This document shows positions 1-12,432 of a stretch of DNA of 64,000 nt, one piece after another. Below the pieces are notes generated by a model. The model was not told where the DNA came from. It worked only from the letters and a program-made list of their open reading frames with translations, and made no database searches. The DNA comes from Numida meleagris. Its lineage: Eukaryota; Chordata; Aves; Galliformes; Numididae. Position numbers and translations under genes: made by a program. The stretch covers positions 23,460,331-23,524,330 of the forward strand of contig NC_034415.1 in assembly GCF_002078875.1 (NCBI RefSeq). Direction: 5' to 3'. Position 1 is the first letter of the stretch. The number at the start of each line of letters is the position of its first letter.

Positions 1-424
1 CCACTGAACTTAACATAATTGATATGGCAAGCTTTCTTTGGCAATTTTTGAGTAAACACTGAAGAAATAATGTCATTTTTTGTAGATTACATTTCTAAAA
101 ATTAATCCAGTGGAAGCTTTACCTGAAGACCCAAGAAGGTCAGGCTAGGCCCTTGGAATAAGCCATCATCCTCACTGCCAGTTTCAATTTCTCATTATTT
201 ATCACCACTTACGTATTTTATTCAAAACTTCATACTCCTTTCAGAACATTACATGCAGTCTGAACAGAAAACCTCAGCAATTCTGTGATCTTAGCTCACA
301 GCAGTACTAGCAAGAACACATCAGAAATCCCACCAGTCTGGGTAGCCCATTACTCACTATTTACAGACTTTCAAGCACTTTTTTTTCAGTGTAACATGGC
401 TCCTTTGTAAGCATAACATAGCAG
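1..424. other. Unique intronic sequence
   Basis: AT-rich sequence. I see no gene, repeat or signal here. Confidence 0.6.
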
Positions 425-720
425 GAGAAGGACTGAATCAGACAAAGATCCATCTAGCACAGCATCCTGTCTGTCAATGGCCATTATGGAAATGGTATTT
501 CATTACAGTTACGGAGTGGTATTGCTCCCAGTATGCCCCAGTAGTCAGCATTTTAGTAACACGCTGAACTAGCTTGGACCTAGATTACCTTCTTCAGTAG
601 CCCTTGGAGATGATGCCCACCATTACATTATCTAATGACTTCAATAATATATCTTTTAAACAAGATTTAGTAAAATATTCTACAGGAGCATTTTTTGCTG
701 TGTGAAATACACTGCCAGAT
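425..720 (-). mobile_element. Ancient CR1-type LINE fragment, antisense
   Basis: The plus strand carries a degraded match to the reverse complement of the amniote CR1 3' region that I know from turtle and crocodile genomes. The clearest part is ATCAGACAAAGATCCATCTA near 438, followed by CACAGCATCCTGTCTGTCAA. Later weaker matches are CATTACATTATCTAATGACT near 622 and a GCTGTGTGAAATAC stretch near 698. The element therefore runs on the minus strand. Divergence is high and the limits are approximate. This is recognition from memory, not an alignment. Confidence 0.6.
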
Positions 721-2485
721 AACAAGACTGGGCAGCATCCAGTACAATTGTCCATGCCACTCTCAATTTAATAGATATCAGGCATATGCTTCCCCATGAT
801 CTCTCAAGAGCATTTTATTACTTATACTACAGATCTTTTTTAAAACAGATTACAGAAACTTCAGTGTGAGAATCCCATAGATTCTGGTGTGCTAACTTCC
901 CTAAACTTCTCTAATGTGAATGAAAATGCTAATGTTGTTTAGATTATGTTACTATGTTATCCCTTTATAAGGCAAACATTTGACAGTCCTACAGATTGAA
1001 ATTTCAAATAGAAGCAGAAATCCTATCAGACAAACACTTTCAGCATATTCTATCCAAGTATCCTTTTAGCCCACTACATTGTCATTACTATCTAATTTGC
1101 CACTTACATGTACATGAGTTTCTGCACTTTTCTTATGTGTGTGTTAATGCATTCAGACTTCAAGCATCATATAAAAAGCAGAAGACAACCTAAATCTAAC
1201 TACTAAACATTTTACATTCCTAGCCAAATCTGGGACTGTTGCCTTCATTTAAAAGCATATACACATCCACACACACGAGCTCAGGAGCTAAAGCCAGTAT
1301 TTCTGTTCTACAAAGAGACTTCTTCTAGAATTGGAATTATCAGTAGCATGCATTTCAATTCTTATTCATAAAAGTCATAGTTAAGAAGGAATAAAAATAC
1401 CACAGCATATTCCTGGAAGTCCTCCTATGAGTTTTGCTGTAAAGTAACTCTGAAACTCTCTACTTACAGACTGTATGAAAAGGCCATAATGCAGAGGAAA
1501 AGTTCACTTTCTGTGTTCCACCTATGATTATCTTAGGTTTTCTGGCACATACTCAGGCACAGCAAGCGCTGCAATGATCCAAACATAACACAAGTGGTCA
1601 TATAGAACCTGAAGCCTATGCTGCACTGAGTTTTCAGCTTAGAGTAGTTTCTGTATGAACCAGATGGAATAATTAAAAATTTCAAGACTATTTTACTTTT
1701 CAAATTGAACACCAAAGAAATGTGGGTCAGTTGCTAGGAATTTTCTTACCCCCACCTTGTGGCATCAAACATGTAAGTCAGTCCATATCCAGACTACGTA
1801 TTTGTTCAGGTGATTAAAAGAGATTAAGATAATTGTATTATAATCTACTTTTCTATCTCTTTTGAGGGGGGAGGATCTCCTCTGATGTTGTCTCAGAATA
1901 AAATATGCTTGTTGGAAAAAGGAATTCTCAGTTTTAAGTGACAGCTGTCATATTTTGTTATGGAAGTAAAATTCTATTTAATGGGCTTGATTGTGCAATT
2001 TGCTGCACCTACCTTACATTGTGTGGGCTCACATGAGTGCGTCTGAGTAGTACTGCAGAATCAATGCCAAAATAAAAGAGAAACACGCATAGTAGAAAAG
2101 TGGAGAAAGGAGAACTATGAGGAAAAAAATACACATACATTGTGTCACAAAATCCAGACCTGGCTATGATGCAGTTTGAATCACAGCTTCAGAAGATGAC
2201 TTCTCTAGAGGGCTCAAAGATAATTTACGATTATTTTAAACGGATTAGGAAATGAAACTTGTGTTTCAGCATTGAAAAGCATCTGTTTTCTCAGATCAAC
2301 CTCATTCTGCCTCAGCTCTTATCAAGAAAACACAAAGTGACTCACAGAGCTTGTGCAGTACTTAACTCCAGTATTTAACTCATTAAGAACTTCTAATGCT
2401 GTCAAAATCATTTAAGTAAGAAACATACTTGAAAATTAATTGCAGTTCTATTACAAGTGTTTTATAGTACAAATCAATTACCATA
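721..2485. other. Unique intronic sequence
   Basis: Unremarkable AT-rich DNA. Open frames of 60-65 codons at 996-1193 and 1533-1715 show no recognisable protein features. Confidence 0.6.
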
Positions 2486-2829
2486 TCTCACAGAATTGTA
2501 GGGGTGGGAAGTGAGCTCTGCAGATCATCCAGCCCAACACCTCTGCTAAAGCAGGTTCCCTGCAGCAGGTTGCAGAGAAAAGCATCCACGTGAGTTTTGG
2601 ACATCTCCACCACTTCTCCAGGCAGACTGTTCTAGTGGCTCTGTCATTCTCTTTTCAAAGGGGTTTTAACTCATGTTTGTATGGAACTTCCATAAGGTTC
2701 CAGTTTGTGCCCATTTCCCCTTGTCCTGTCACTGGGCGCCACTGAAAACCACCTGACCCCATCCACTTGACTCCCACCCTTTAGATATTTATAAACATCG
2801 ATAAGATCTCCTCTGTCTTCTCCACATTA
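2486..2829 (-). mobile_element. CR1 LINE 3'-end fragment, antisense
   Basis: The plus strand reads as the reverse complement of the end of CR1 ORF2 and its 3' UTR. It starts with a degenerate 3' terminus (CACAGAATTGTAGGGGTGGG). It continues through GATCATCCAGCCCAACACC, AGCAGGTTCCCTGCAGCAGG, CCCCTTGTCCTGTCACTGGG and ATAAGATCTCCTCTGTCTTC. The element lies on the minus strand and is 5'-truncated, as nearly all CR1 copies are. No target-site duplication is expected or seen. An AT-rich run follows at about 2834-2882. Confidence 0.93.
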
Positions 2830-2833
2830 AACG

Positions 2834-2882
2834 TATAATTTATATGCATATATTTATGTATATATAAATAAATCAATATACA
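2834..2882. repeat. AT-rich low-complexity tract
   Basis: The stretch alternates TATA, TTTATA and AAATAA motifs directly beside the truncated end of the CR1 fragment at 2486-2829. It is simple sequence with no coding content. Confidence 0.7.
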
Positions 2883-5800
2883 GAGGAAAAAAGATTAAGG
2901 ACTAGCATTTCAATCCTGAGCGTGCAATATGCCAGGCAGTAAGGAGAGAGAATACAGGAATTGTCACCTATTGATATTTACATTTTACTATAACAAAATC
3001 TATCAGCACAAAACTGTTACTGTAAGTTTTCCCCATATATTTTTTCCCACATGTTCCATATCTGACTGAAACCTGCCCACTACCACGGCCAACCAGAGTG
3101 GATCAATGACCTCTGAAAGTTCAGGTATAAACACAAGAGGAAGGAGGAGGCACAGAAGGAAGAGTCAGTAGTTAAGGCTGAATTCCCTGTTCAGCATCCT
3201 CCACAGATTGGCCCCCAACCTACCCTTTGGGAAAGACTGTGTTGTAGCAGCAATTCTTTTCCAAGTTTCATTGTGAATGGTTTAGAAAATAAATATGTTC
3301 AAGATTCTTAAGTTAAGTTATAGTTTGTAGCTGAAGAAGAAAAGAAGTGAATTCAGTTTCATCATTTTCATTTCTTCATTGATAATGAAAAGGGCTGACA
3401 ATGAATTAAAATTCAGACAAAAATCCTTTGCCTGCTTGCATGAAATGATGACTTTGCCATTAACATAGACGGAGTCAAGATGTTCACTATGTGCATGAAG
3501 ATAATTTTATGGCAGAGATCGCATGCGAGTACTGCTGTAATATTATGAACTGCATTTCTATGCAATTCCCTAATGGACTTCAAAAAAAATACTATGCGAT
3601 GCAATGAATTTAACCTCATCCAAAAAGAATCATCATCACTGTCAGGACAGAAATGAGTGATGTCAAGGCCAAACCACAGCTGAGTGAATGCAAAAGGATT
3701 GGTCAAAGTTTACTTTCCTGCACTTTCCTTGCTCTGCAACAAATACTGCATTTATATCCTTTCTTATGCACTTCTTTTTAGCAAGCTGACTGCAGCAAAC
3801 AAAGTTAACTATTCTCTATTATAAATCTTTTAAATGCAGATAAAGAAATAGACAGGATTTGTTGTATTAGACATAGCTATTGGAAATCATTCTATTTTCC
3901 TGCAGTAGAGAGAATCATAAGGAGTGTCAGGGCTGGACTCAGTCCCAAACATCCCAGAAGACACATTACAACCCATGATGCCCAGACAATCTGAAACTGT
4001 TCATGGTGTTTGTACAGTTTTGCCTATATCTAACTGAATGATTCACCTTCTGAGCTTCAAAATGTTACACAATAATTAATTTGGATAAGTGCCTTTTCAG
4101 TCAATTATTCTTAGAAACTTACAGTTGTCTACAAACAGATGCTACTTTTAACAAAGTTAACAGTACTAGGGAAAAAAATTCTTACAGTATCAGAAGATGA
4201 TGCAAATATTCACGAAGGGCAAAGCAGATGACCCAGGTAACTATAAATCCTGGGGAAAATAGAGGAAAAAGCTGATATGGGATTCAGTTGATAAAGAATT
4301 AAAGGAGAGAACATAAATAATGCCAGACAAAATGATTTTACAGGAAGTGAGACCTGTCAAAAATGATTTTATTATTTTAAACTGAAAGTGGGGTTGATCA
4401 TGTTAATCTCACAGATGTAATATACCTGCACTTTTATGAACTATTTCAATCTGTGCTGCACGAAACCAACCTGAGAATCAGCCTTAGAGAATATCAGTAA
4501 GTATATATTATTTAAGTATACTTGGAACCTGCTGAACTGACAGTGAAAAAGTTTCCTGAAAACACTGGTTGCAACTATATGGTAGAGCAGACTTACTGAC
4601 TGCATTTCAAAAGTTTAGGAGACTGAGAGCGCAGAGCTAAGTCAGATCAATACCACAAACTCTGGAAAATACAGCAAAACTGAACTTGGAGATCTCAAGT
4701 CAGTTCATAGTCAAAAGCTGGTTTAAAATGAACGTTATGGCAATACAAGTTATTTATTCTCATGAGAAAGCATTACACTTTTTATGAGCGGTCCTCCAAA
4801 TACTTCAGAGGAGCATTACAGAAAACAGAAGTATTTAAGGGAAATGGTAAGCATATGAGATCTGGAATAAACATATAGGGAAAGAATTAGAATCAAGCAC
4901 AGTTTTATGTTCTGCACCATATGAATTAGTTACTAATTATGAAAATGTTCCTCAGTTTCATAAGTGATACTGCCTGTACTATTTCATCCTTTGCCATAGA
5001 TTTTGAGAAGCAATTTATGTATTTTCATTATACTAGGCTGTTAGCACTAATCGATGTTAATATACTAAATTATTTCTTAAATTACTGCGTGTAATCAGTT
5101 TTAAATTCAACTATGCTGTTTTGCTCATGATGGCCTCATAGTACAGGTATGCCTTTGTCTACACAATGACTATAGTGTGCTCAATACTGAGTTTAAAACA
5201 GTCTGAAGTGTTCATAAACATGTTGCATATTTATTTATGCAAGTCCAATGAGATTTCTTCTCTCTCAGACAAGATTTGCTATAGTGTTTCAAGTAAGAAT
5301 GAAGACCAAACATTTCTACTGCTGTTAGAAAAGTTAAGGATGTTGCCACAAGAAGTGTTCACATTCTCTAAAGAATCAGGCTTGTTACGTAATGGATTTT
5401 TTTTTCCAAGTATCATTATATGTTGTTCACAAGACAGATATATTGCATTTATTTAATTCAGCTATGCTTCTTTAATAGCTTTCAACTAAATTTTGAAGTA
5501 CTACTGCAAATTGCATGTAGATAATTTTCAGATTAGAATTTTTGTCTTTCAGCAATGATATAGATATTATTTCATCATCTTTATTGCAGAAAAAGACAAA
5601 GTAATTTTCCAAAGCACCTAAGCTTACAAGCAATTTATGTGCTTCTGAAAATGGGAGTTCTGCTTCTACATTGTTGGGCAATTTTGAAAGTTTTTTCCAG
5701 TCTCATCCACCTGCTCCAACTTAGTGAAGATCATAAATAATCCCAAGCTCTTTCCTCGCAGCATTGTAAATTACTGCACTAAAGCCTCAACATGACAGTA

Positions 5801-7270
5801 GGAGTGCACAAGATCTACCTCATACAAAACAGAGTTGCAAATAACCCTTTTTTTTTTTCTGTCAGAAATTCCAAACCCACAGCAAGCAACTTAACCAGAA
5901 GATTCTCACAGGTGCTCCTATTTGTATCATTATTTCAGATTGCAATTTACAGAATGGCTGAGTAGTCTCAGCTGCAACTGAAGAAAATAAGGTGTATACA
6001 TCAAAGTACTGCATACCAGTGAGTCCTCAAACAAAGCAAGTCTCAAGTATTCCAAACTGGGCATATACAGTATGCCTGACATTTCTCTATGCTTGAGAGC
6101 AGAAATAGTTTGTCCTCAAGGAACATGCTTTGAGGTGTCAATTTATTTCCAATTGTAGGATATTCCAGTCTTACAGTAATGAATGCTACAGAAAAGCCCA
6201 TAAGGAAGTTAATTATTCTGCCTTTAGCATAGCATTTAAATAGTGTATAGTAAACAGGATATATTGTAGCCTGGAAGCACATAGTGAACATGATAAAAAA
6301 AATACTGGATCACTACTCATTAAATTACTACCTCGTACTTGAAAACAATGTGAGATTACGTACTTAGAGACTGTACAACACCACATGCTCACATGGAAGT
6401 CTACATGGACAACCCACAGCACAGCAACCTCTCCAGTTACACAGCAGCCTGTCGTCAGTCCTCACGCTTTTCAGAGGTGCCATCCTTATCCAGTATTTGT
6501 TGTACCTCAGCTTTGCATATCTCTTCCTTCACTTATTGGCTTTTATCATAACCCTGAATTTTCACAACTTTACAAGCTCTTAACACCACCAAGCCCTCAG
6601 TCTTAAAAACGTCACTTGCTATTACAAGGTCTGTAAAAGTAGAACATCCTGCTTTCTAATCCCAAAACCCATCCTCTATCTTCCCCATCCTCCAGTTTCT
6701 ATTACCTGATTGTCAGTCCCTACTATATCAGTCCCATGAAGATGCTTACGAGCATATCTCTCAAAAACAACTGTTTAGTCCTTTGCTCCCCCGTGGAACA
6801 AAGCTGCATCCAATCACACATTTAAATTAAAACCACAGGCAGCCTAGCTTTCAAATGTGAGACACCACAACTTCAGGAATATTCTTTTCTTAGCGTGTTT
6901 GGTGGGTTTAAAATATAAAAGACATGTTAGTATTTTAAAATTTGATGTATTTCACAACAACTCAAAGAGCCAACCAGAATTTTTCTCTTTCACACTCCCA
7001 CTTTATGTTAAAGAAGCAACTTTGCTTTAAAAATCTTTCTTTGCCGTTTTAAAACTTTAAGAGTAATTTTTGACCTCTATATTCAGACGTTAGTCCTTCA
7101 GAACAATGCAATTGATTCTGTTAAGTTCTTTGCAATACCAGGCAAAGTATCATCACAAATATCAATAATGATATATAGGAAAAAGTTGACTCACCCAACC
7201 AATGATAGGATCTTCTACCTACAGACCTCTTCTTCTCAGGAAATAGCCCTTCAATAGTTCCTCACTTCAG
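2883..7270. other. Unique intronic sequence
   Basis: No gene or known repeat is recognised. Frames up to 97 codons (3413-3706 minus, 5166-5456 plus) show no recognisable domain and no supporting splice context. Confidence 0.6.
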
Positions 7271-7380
7271 AGGCTAGCCCTTAAATGAGTGCAGCGAGGG
7301 GTGGACCCTGGGTTCACCTGGGAAGCACAAGTGAATTGCTTGCACCTGTGCTTCCTAGGCTAGCCACCCCCTTCACCAGG
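7271..7380. repeat. GC-richer imperfect inverted repeat block
   Basis: Two 17-nt arms at 7317-7333 and 7343-7359 are complementary at 15 positions, with one G-T wobble and one mismatch, around a 9-nt loop. A second pair of arms, GGGGTGG at 7298-7304 and CCACCCC at 7364-7370, lies symmetrically outside. The nonamer AGGCTAGCC occurs twice in direct orientation, near 7271 and 7357. The block is clearly richer in G and C than its surroundings. I do not recognise the family; it may be a small non-autonomous DNA element or a chance hairpin. Confidence 0.55.
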
Positions 7381-7614
7381 TGCTCAATCATCAATCATTT
7401 CAAGCTGTGACATAACAGTTCCCTTACGCCAGTATTCTGGTGGTTTTCAGTATATAGGCCCATAGTAAAAAATAGCATTAAAGATATCATTCTAGAGTTC
7501 TAGTTTATTGTCTTTCCATGATGTTCATATCTAATTGTTTATTACTGGTGAAGAGAGAATTGTTCTAACTGTCAGCCATGTAAATGCAACCTGTGGTTTG
7601 AATGACAAGCCAGG

Positions 7615-7646
7615 CTCTTCCTGGCTCATGCTCTTTCTGGCTCATA
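7615..7646. repeat. 16-bp tandem duplication
   Basis: CTCTTCCTGGCTCATG is followed directly by CTCTTTCTGGCTCATA, a 16-bp unit repeated with two changes. This looks like a local replication-slippage duplication. Confidence 0.75.
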
Positions 7647-8570
7647 CATCTTAAATATATAAAAAAAATAAAATAAAAGGGAGTTGAACTTACTAACATG
7701 CACCACATGGAAATACAGGCTAGCTCACTTACCCATCCATGTGGATGCTCTATTCTGAACTTTCCTTGAGATTAAACTCAAGCTCAGATACTATGGTGAT
7801 CACCCAGGTGCAAACTGAAAATTGCCAGAAACTTTCTCATTCTGTGCTTCTATCTCTGGTGAATTACACTAACACCTTTTGACAGAAATGTTATCTTGTT
7901 CTCTGTTTCAGCGCCTAAACTAATAGAATGAAGTTATAGTACATCACTGTGTAGCAACCAATGGTAAGTGCTTACTTCTTAATAGCAAGTACTACATCAC
8001 TTTGCACATCCTGCTAATGTTCTGTATACCAAACAAATTGACACAAACAAGCATATACCCTATACATACTATTTTTCTATGGAAATGTTAGAAAATTACT
8101 GTATGTATTTTTTCAAGAGAATAGGCTCATTAACTCATTGGGTCTCAAAAAAAAATTGCATTGAAAGAGTTTGCAGCAATTTAATGAAAGAGTCTACAGG
8201 CACAGCTGAGACATCTTTGTTCCTGGCTTTCAGATTGAAATGCCAAGTAAGTTATTTGAATAATCCTAGTACCTTTCTAAGTTAAATGAGGCAATATGAC
8301 CTACTGGTATGAACACAAAACCCAGAACCCTTTTCTAATAAGACTACGCAGTGGATTTTTCTGCATGATCATAATCAGCTCGTGTAGATTTTATGAACTA
8401 AAGGAACCAAAAGTCTTGCACACCTTGCAGTTTCTTTACAGCACTGAAGGTAAATAAAAGTACCATTTAGACCAGACTGATTACCTCTCTGAATTTATTC
8501 TTTTTATCTCTTCACACAAGAATCCTTGAGGATTTAAGGTTAGCTTTGGAAAGACATGCTGACTTCCTAA

Positions 8571-8827
8571 TTCCCACTCACTTTTATGAGGAAAGGATCA
8601 AAATCTCCCTGAAATCAGTGCCAAAATATCTAATATTGTAAGAAATCAATGGAATTTTAAGTAATGGCTGCATTAAAAATCACTAACACTTACTAGAACT
8701 TTATTATTATGCACATATTTCTTAAACTGATGAAATAAGCAAGCCAGATGCCTGCAACCCATGTAAGCAAAACAAATATCCTTCCTCTTCCCTATTGTGA
8801 AGTAGGCATCAGAACAAAGATAGATAC

Positions 8828-8858
<31 letters not shown>

Positions 8859-8869
8859 CTTCCTTTCCC
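8571..8869 (+). mobile_element. Possible A-tailed retroinserted segment
   Basis: A run of 27 A residues (8830-8856) ends exactly where GACTTCCTTTCCC begins (8857). A near copy, GACTTCCTAATTCCC, occurs upstream at 8571-8585. The roughly 250 bp between them could be an inserted sequence with an A-tail and target-site duplications, as made by LINE-1-type retrotransposition. I do not recognise the body as any gene or SINE. CR1, the main avian LINE, does not add poly(A) tails, so this would be unusual in a bird. A simple A microsatellite beside a chance direct repeat is the main alternative. Confidence 0.35.
8830..8856. repeat. A27 homopolymer
   Basis: This uninterrupted run of 27 A residues is the longest homopolymer in the window and is likely to be length-polymorphic. 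Confidence 0.95.
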
Positions 8870-11800
8870 TTAGCACTACTATTCCATGGTTATATTTCTC
8901 AGGTCACAGTTACAGCAAGAAACTGCCATTTGCACTGCATGAAAGTGGGAAGATGAAATCATACTCCCTCACCATGCACTGACTCCCCTGTTTATCTCCC
9001 TTTCAACCTTTGTTTAAGGAGATATGAAAACATTGGGATTTGTTATAAGCCTTGAGAATTATGTAGAGAGGACAAAACATTTCATTATTGTTGCGCAACA
9101 AGCAGGCACACACAGAAAATTTAAATACACAGTACATTTGAAGCTCTTTGAATCACACAAAAGGCCTTTAATCTTCGTAATCACATAGAGAATGGACCAA
9201 GTATTTTAACATAGTCAAAAATGTTTAACTAACTTTACAGTAAAAAAAAAGTGCTTTCTTTGAATGGAATTCCGGGTATCATTTGCATGCATGGCCTCTT
9301 ATTCTTTCACTGGGCATCACAGAGAACAGCTGTCTTCTTTACACCTTGCCACTGGGTATTATACACATTGATAAGACCACCAAACAGCCAATCCAGTTTG
9401 TTTAAATGTTCCCTAACTGGATACTCTCACATCCTTTCTTGCACCACACTTCACCGTTAATATCAGGGACCTGGGATTCCTGAAAGTTGCTGTTAACAAC
9501 AAAGACTGAGAAGTTCAAATATCCTTAGTCTTCCCTGTGCCTTTTATCCCCTGTCCTATTTGGGGTTTAGAAATGTTTTCCCTTGTCTTTTACTGCTAAG
9601 TACTCGTATTAAGTTTCCTTGCTGTCATTCAGGTCCCTCACCAGGTTCAACTCCGGGTGAGCTTTAGCTTTCTAAATGCCATCCCTGCATGTTCAGTGTC
9701 TTTATATTTCTCCCAGGTCACCTGTCTTTGCTTCTACTTACAGTGTGTTTGGAGGAGATGATTCTTAAAAGTCAGCCATCCCTCCTAGATCTCTCTTCTC
9801 TCCAGAGCTGTAACCCATGGGTTTCTCCTAGGCAGGACCCTAAATATACAAAAGAATGAGATTCTTCTCTTTTGTGTTTTTCTGTCCTCTCAGGAGGTTG
9901 CATCATGTTGTCCTCTCTTTTCAGGACTTCAATTTGACAGTGGTGGGAGAGATGTAACTGTTAATTTTATTCAGTGGTAAGATATATAGTGTTGGCTTTT
10001 GTTTTTTTTCTGAGCCCTTTATGAACTAAATTTCTCTGGAAATTTGACTGTAACCTCTTTTTAACAGTAATGGATGTTTCACTTTGAATAAAACTCTGTG
10101 AAGGGAATACTGGTCTTTTCTGTGCCAGTACCTTAAATTCACTCCACTTCACCTCTTGAATTCTCAAGTCACATGACACTACAATAATTCAATATTTTAA
10201 CCACGAATTATTACATCTAAACTTTAGAAATCTACTTATGGCCGTTAACATTCTTTTACTGAGGTTCACTGAAACTTATTAGGGCTATAAACACATTAGT
10301 GAAATATTGCTGGTGAGAATTTTAGTGAAGCAAAGTCAAGAAATGAATTTGTAATTATTGTTCTGCACGTGAACCAGTGCATAAGAATAACCTAACAGAC
10401 ACACATATTGGCACAGATATTCAGCATTCTGTCCAAGAAGAGAAGATTCACCGCACCTATACATTAATCCCTAATAAATGCTGAAATACAGAATTTCAGT
10501 CTTTGATTCTAGAACTATGTCAAATGCCAGGGAAAAAATAAATAATGTTTCTGCTTTTAGCACATTAACCTGGCTTCCAATAATATATTACCTTAAAAAT
10601 TAGAGGTGGAGAAAAGATACATTAGCTTACCCATGTCAGAACAGTAGATTTATGGCTATAGCTTGTACTTAGTACTTCTCCCACATTTTCTTTCCATCTC
10701 ACTGACCTTGGCTACAACGTAATTGGTAAACAGGTTTTTTTCTATACAAAAGCTAATTGAAAGTCTTACTGTAACATCATTGTAGACATGATGCTCTAAT
10801 GAAGGCTAACTTAGACTGCAGACCATTTCTCTCATAAACAAATGTCTCTTCTTTTTACACTTTTTGTTACGGATATGTATCACATAAATGTTGTTCGGAT
10901 AATGATAACCATAATAGTTTTTATTGTTGCTCCTTTCTTAGATGAACTTCACAGCTGAATAGGTCCTCTGTAAGCATTTATAGTAATAAATGTTACTTAA
11001 TGGGGAAATTTTGAGATATACAAGAACAGAAGCAGTCTATAAAGAAATACTCTAGGTGTGTAGCATAAATGCACATGCATTTATATGCATAAAAACAGGT
11101 AGTTTCATGCACAGAACATGTGACAGAAAAGAGGCTTCTCCTTAGAAGGAACAGACCTTTTTCCTCAGGAATCGTCTTTAATAAATTTCTTTCTGAGCAA
11201 AAGATCTTACTAATAATATATTGATTAATCAACCAAAAAAGTTTTAAAGAGGCATTTATTCTAAAAGAAAAACCTGTAGGGAGAGCGTTATCTAAACAAG
11301 CACACTTGGTCTTAAGAGGAATTTTAATCTGGTTTCATATTCCTTCGATTTCTCAAATGTTATATTTCAAGCTGACCTACATAAACATATTTTCAGGCAA
11401 TCAAACCAGAAGACTGTGCATGATAGATTGGTCTAGAAAGTGGCTCAGGAAACTAAGGAAGAGCAGAACTTAAACAGGAACTGTCAGAGCATAATGATAC
11501 TGTTGTAGCAGGAAAAAAATCTTCCGTGGCCTTTCATAAGACATAATTTCTATTTTGTCTGTGCTCATCAAGCTCATTGAGTTTTTGAGCTGTGCTGTAG
11601 AAGATGTTCTAAATAACCACCCTGACTGAATGGCCTAGGATGTGAGAATGAGCGGTGCGGAACTGATTTTCTGTTCAGGGAATATCTATTTTTAGAACTA
11701 AATCTATGTAGAAATGCTGGAAGAGAATGATATATTACACCTGTAATGCTGGAGAAGATACTTGTAAAAGGATTCACACACAATCCTCCTCATCCTGTGC

Positions 11801-12396
11801 AACGTAATGAGGAATCAGAGTACCAATAATAAATGGCAAAGGAAAAAAGAATGGATATGTTCTGAAGTTGTTCTGCCTGTGCACAGACTACTTCGTTTCT
11901 CAATTGAGTGATAAAACTATTGTGTTTACAATACTGACATGCTCACCTTAATTCTTTGTCACGCATAAATTAAATTAAATTATAGCCAACACTTAAAAAC
12001 TGTAGAACTTATATAGAAGTTAAACATGATTTATATAATGGAATAATTTTTTTTGTGGGCTGAAGAATAAATAGGAAGTGATTCAAAGCACTGGTACAGA
12101 GCTGCAGTCTTTTCTCTGGGTCCTGTCATGGACATCTCTGCTATGTGGTTCCTGTTACCAGTGATTCCCCAGTTTAAATGGTCTAAATTGTATTCATGCT
12201 TTTTAAAGGCTGTAGCACCCTCCAGAACACTTGTAAATCTGCACTCTGGATAATTTCTAGACACAAAGCATCACTTTGATGTTGTATTTCTGTGTTCAAT
12301 AGTCTATAAACAATACATATCTCATATACAGCATTATTCAGCATTAAATCTTAAAATTGTTTTACAAAGGAAGTCAATAACAACATTTTCCCCACT
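8870..12396. other. Unique intronic sequence
   Basis: AT-rich DNA. A match to the RNA polymerase III B box (GGTTCAACTCC, 9644-9654) has no A box before it. Nothing else is recognised. Confidence 0.6.
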
Positions 12397-12432
12397 ATAT
12401 ATATATATAAGGCACTATATATATATGAGGCA
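12397..12432. repeat. Duplicated TA-repeat unit
   Basis: CACTATATATATATATAAGG is followed directly by CACTATATATATATGAGG. The pair is a tandem duplication of a unit that itself contains a short TA microsatellite. Confidence 0.8.

Noticed and set aside
9644..9654. tRNA-type B box GGTTCAACTCC
   Set aside because: No A box or cloverleaf arms lie upstream, so neither a tRNA nor a tRNA-derived SINE is supported.
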